Below, piece after piece: positions 5,795 through 7,672 of a stretch of DNA of 7,672 bases; the stretch's first letter is position 1, and each line of letters starts with the position of its first letter. The notes under the pieces were generated by a model that was given only the letters and a program-made list of their open reading frames with translations, was not told the origin of the DNA and did no database searches. Origin of the DNA: Firmicutes bacterium UBA5496. GTDB taxonomy: Bacteria > Bacillota > Proteinivoracia > UBA4975. A program made the position numbers and the translations under genes. The stretch covers positions 1-7,672 of the forward strand of contig DIPE01000028.1 of the NCBI GenBank assembly GCA_002427015.1, written 5' to 3'.

Positions 5795-6712
5795 TTATAA
5801 TTGGGAGATTACCTGAGCTAATACGGGACTTTGCCGGGCGCCTAATTTAGTGCATGTCAGCCCGGCGGCTACCGAAGAAAACTGCAGAGCATCCCTTAGG
5901 GAACTTCCAGCGATTAAATAGGAATACATAAACGCTCCCAGAAAAGAATCGCCGGCGCCTGTAGTATCTACTACCTTGACAGGGTGGGCTGAAACCCGTG
6001 CGTTCTCGCTTGGGCTAACCCCCAGGGCGCCCTCTGCACCCAGGGTCAAAACCAGCAAGCCGGAATATTGAGCCTGATACTTCTCGATACATTTGATATC
6101 ACAGGTTGATTCATACAACTTGTGCAATCCTTGGCGGCAGGGAGCAAAAATATCGACATATTCCAGGGCCTCGAAGATTGTATCAGCGCCTATTCCAAAC
6201 TGCTGCATTGTGCCAAGATCGAGCTGAAGATTAAAGACTGTGGTCAGGCCTGCCTGCTTGGCCTTTTTGAGGGCAAAGAGTGCGGCGTCTTTGGGCAGCA
6301 AATCTGTGTAGAAAATATCGCCTGCGCACAAGTAGTCTGTGTCTATCTGTTCAGGCCTCAGATCCAGGAAACAATCCCCCATATTCAACATGATGAACTT
6401 GCTGCCCCGTTGATCTACGACGATGTTTGTATGTAGCGAAACACCTCCCTTTTTTACAGGCATTGCTGAGACATCAATACCTTCCTGCCGCAATGTATCG
6501 CGTAATTGCACCCCTACAGAGTCATCACCGATTTGGGCGATAAAGCCAGTCTCTGCGCCCAATCGGGTTGCCTGGGTGATTACGTTAGCCGCGCTGCCGC
6601 CGTGTACAGTAGAAGTGTTGTTAATTAAGGCAAAGCCGTCTTCTGCGGGCAGTTCTGCTACCTGCAGCATTATATCCATAGCCAAGCTGCCAAGTCCGAT
6701 TATCCGCTTCAC
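5795..6712 (-). CDS. PfkB-family carbohydrate/nucleoside kinase (YegV-like context)
   Basis: A 305-residue ribokinase-fold protein of standard length. It carries the N-terminal PfkB signature GGSAAN (38-43) and the C-terminal signature DTTGAGDSF (249-257), where D255 is the expected catalytic base and GAGD forms the anion hole. GSLAMDIM (8-15) supplies the usual substrate-contacting Asp (D13). The family transfers ATP phosphate to a sugar or nucleoside hydroxyl. Placed between a GntR regulator and an ECF transporter, with a YegU-like hydrolase downstream, it most likely traps the imported riboside or phosphorylates the released pentose. It starts with GTG at 6712, with GAGAGGAG about 7 nt upstream, and sits 20 nt after the gntR stop. 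Ribokinase, pseudouridine kinase or another nucleoside kinase cannot be told apart by eye. Confidence 0.88.
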   Translation of the reverse strand: MKRIIGLGSLAMDIMLQVAELPAEDGFALINNTSTVHGGSAANVITQATRLGAETGFIAQIGDDSVGVQLRDTLRQEGIDVSAMPVKKGGVSLHTNIVVDQRGSKFIMLNMGDCFLDLRPEQIDTDYLCAGDIFYTDLLPKDAALFALKKAKQAGLTTVFNLQLDLGTMQQFGIGADTIFEALEYVDIFAPCRQGLHKLYESTCDIKCIEKYQAQYSGLLVLTLGAEGALGVSPSENARVSAHPVKVVDTTGAGDSFLGAFMYSYLIAGSSLRDALQFSSVAAGLTCTKLGARQSPVLAQVISQL

Positions 6713-6732
6713 ATTCTTACTCCTCTCTTTGC

Positions 6733-7443
6733 TTATTTTCTTTTTAAAGTGATAGTATGCTCATATCGGTCGCCACGAAGAAAAATCTTACTGTATTCCA
6801 TTGGAATATTGTTCTTGTTATACGCCACCCTCCTGATGCTGAGGAGAGGAGTCTGAGGAGAGACGTTGAGTTTTTTGGCCATGGATTTATTGCCGTTAAT
6901 GGCCCGGACTACGTCTTCGGTGGTGTGGATTTCAATGCCAAAATGGTTTTCCAGCACCGCATACAGTGACTGCTCTTCTTCAAACCACTGAGGATCAATA
7001 TGATTTACCCATTTGAAGGGAAGATAAGAAACGTTCACACTAATTGGCTCATCATCTGCCAAACGCAAGCGATGCACTTCTAATACGGGCGCCCCAACTT
7101 CCAACTGCAGTTTGGCAGCGACTTCTGGTTCTGCATCAACTTTCTTGGCCACAACATCTTTTACTTTGGGCGCTAATCCCTGTTGCCGCATAAGTTCTGT
7201 AAAGCTCATCAAGGTAGATACCTTGTGATGAATTAGTGATGAGTTAATCCGCGTTCCCCTACCCCGGTCGATTGTGACTAATCCCTCATCAACCAGGAGG
7301 CTGATTGCCTTGCGGATTGTAGTGCGGCTTACATTGTAGTACTCTTGCAATTCTGTCTCACTGGGCAGATAATCTCCGGGTTTATAGTGTCCATTATTAA
7401 TTAAGCGTTCAATATCACGCTTAGCTTTGCTATACAGTGTCAA
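6733..7443 (-). CDS. GntR-family (HutC/UTRA) transcriptional regulator
   Basis: A 236-residue regulator of typical length. Residues 1-65 form the winged helix-turn-helix of the GntR family, with LPSETELQEYYNVSRTTIRKAI at 26-47 (LPSETEL, then SRTTIRKA) and the wing DRGRGT at 59-64. Residues about 79-232 form a UTRA ligand-binding domain, including the APVLEVHRLRLADDEPISV block and the terminal IFLRGDRYEHTI strand. UTRA proteins usually sense sugars, sugar phosphates or small metabolites and are relieved from DNA by ligand. As first gene of the operon it probably represses its own promoter and the downstream kinase, ECF and hydrolase genes. The start is TTG at 7443, supported by AGGAGG 6 nt upstream; the reading begins TLYSKAKRDIERLI, matching usual family N-termini. 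Its role parallels YegW in E. coli. Confidence 0.93.
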   Translation of the reverse strand: MTLYSKAKRDIERLINNGHYKPGDYLPSETELQEYYNVSRTTIRKAISLLVDEGLVTIDRGRGTRINSSLIHHKVSTLMSFTELMRQQGLAPKVKDVVAKKVDAEPEVAAKLQLEVGAPVLEVHRLRLADDEPISVNVSYLPFKWVNHIDPQWFEEEQSLYAVLENHFGIEIHTTEDVVRAINGNKSMAKKLNVSPQTPLLSIRRVAYNKNNIPMEYSKIFLRGDRYEHTITLKRK

Positions 7444-7449
7444 AACAAT

Positions 7450-7455
7450 CCTCCT
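7450..7455 (-). promoter_or_regulatory. Strong ribosome binding site for a TTG start (gntR)
   Basis: A perfect AGGAGG on the minus strand lies 6 nt before TTG 7443. This is the main reason for accepting a TTG start. Confidence 0.8.
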
Positions 7456-7483
7456 ATCATGACATCACTACGTCTTGTTATTT

Positions 7484-7511
7484 ATAATACCTCATTCTGC
7501 CGATATGTCAA
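7484..7511 (-). promoter_or_regulatory. Sigma-A-type promoter of the gntR-kinase-ECF-hydrolase operon
   Basis: On the minus strand a perfect -35 TTGACA (7506-7511) is followed after 16 nt by TATTAT (7484-7489, 5/6 match to TATAAT). An A/T-rich stretch lies just upstream of the -35. Transcription would begin near 7477, leaving a leader of about 34 nt. Possible operator sequence lies in that leader: GACATCACTACGTC (7461-7474, GAC...GTC ends). TGACAT (7460-7465) also recurs inverted as ATGTCA (7505-7510), overlapping the -35. Both operator ideas are weak. Confidence 0.7.
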
Positions 7512-7581
7512 GCCCAATTAAATTCCTTCCCCTGGCCGGCTCAATTTTAGCCTGCTTTCCTCTGATTCAGCAACAAAAAAA

Positions 7582-7598
7582 GGAGAGCGCAGCTCTCC
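7582..7598 (-). terminator. Rho-independent terminator of the upstream gene
   Basis: GGAGAGC (7582-7588) and GCTCTCC (7592-7598) form a perfect 7-bp stem with a 3-nt loop. On the minus strand seven Ts follow (complement of 7575-7581). It separates an off-window upstream gene from the operon promoter at 7511. Confidence 0.8.
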
Positions 7599-7672
7599 CT
7601 ACATTCCCACCCGGGCCCTGCTGCCATGGAGCTTGGCCAGAGCCAGCAGCCCCAGGCTCCTTACAGGGGATA
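7599..7672 (-). CDS. C-terminal end of an unidentified upstream gene (partial)
   Basis: The minus strand is open from the window edge for 23 codons and ends in TAG at 7599-7601, immediately before the terminator stem. The visible C-terminus reads LGLLALAKLHGSRARVGM. Third codon positions are mostly G or C, which supports real coding, and the stop-terminator arrangement is what a gene end should look like. The other two minus-strand frames are less plausible: one stops at once and the other runs through the terminator. The family cannot be named from 23 residues. Confidence 0.45.
   Translation of the reverse strand, partial: SPVRSLGLLALAKLHGSRARVGM

Overview
The window looks like a chromosomal segment of an anaerobic or moderate-GC Firmicute (Clostridia or Negativicutes type). 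The signs are strong Shine-Dalgarno sequences, frequent GTG/TTG starts, an ECF-type (energy-coupling factor) transporter and sigma-A-like promoters. This placement is inference from gene style; no marker gene is present. Every gene I can support lies on the minus strand, so transcription runs from high to low coordinates.

Right edge (7512-7672): the probable last 23 codons of an off-window gene are followed directly by an intrinsic terminator. The terminator separates that gene from the main operon.

Main operon (7511 down to about 1533): a sigma-A-type promoter drives a GntR/UTRA regulator, a PfkB-family sugar/nucleoside kinase, an ECF transporter S component, a fused two-domain ECF ATPase, an EcfT transmembrane protein and a YegU-like ADP-ribosylglycohydrolase. 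Gaps are 20-59 nt, and ecfA/ecfT overlap by 4 nt. The regulator, kinase and hydrolase match the content of the E. coli yegTUVW cluster (nucleoside-type transporter, ADP-ribosylglycohydrolase, PfkB kinase, GntR). Here the YegT-type carrier is replaced by a complete dedicated ECF transporter. The simplest model is import of a nucleoside-like N-glycoside, then phosphorylation and N-glycosidic cleavage, under a ligand-sensing repressor. The substrate cannot be read from the sequence.

Spacer (1037-1643): this holds a roughly 330-bp element with 14-bp perfect terminal inverted repeats and several hairpins. It resembles a non-autonomous transposable element (MITE). One of its hairpins is the best candidate terminator for the operon. 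Left of it is a promoter region with palindromes, including one resembling an MqsA-type operator.

Left edge (1-1036): an AT-richer gene encodes an MqsA/YgiT-like zinc finger, an Xre-type HTH and a C-terminal Panacea (SocA/DUF4065) domain. This is the architecture of a toxin-antitoxin antitoxin. Its toxin is not in the window; the sequence ends 40 nt downstream of its stop codon, with no terminator visible there.
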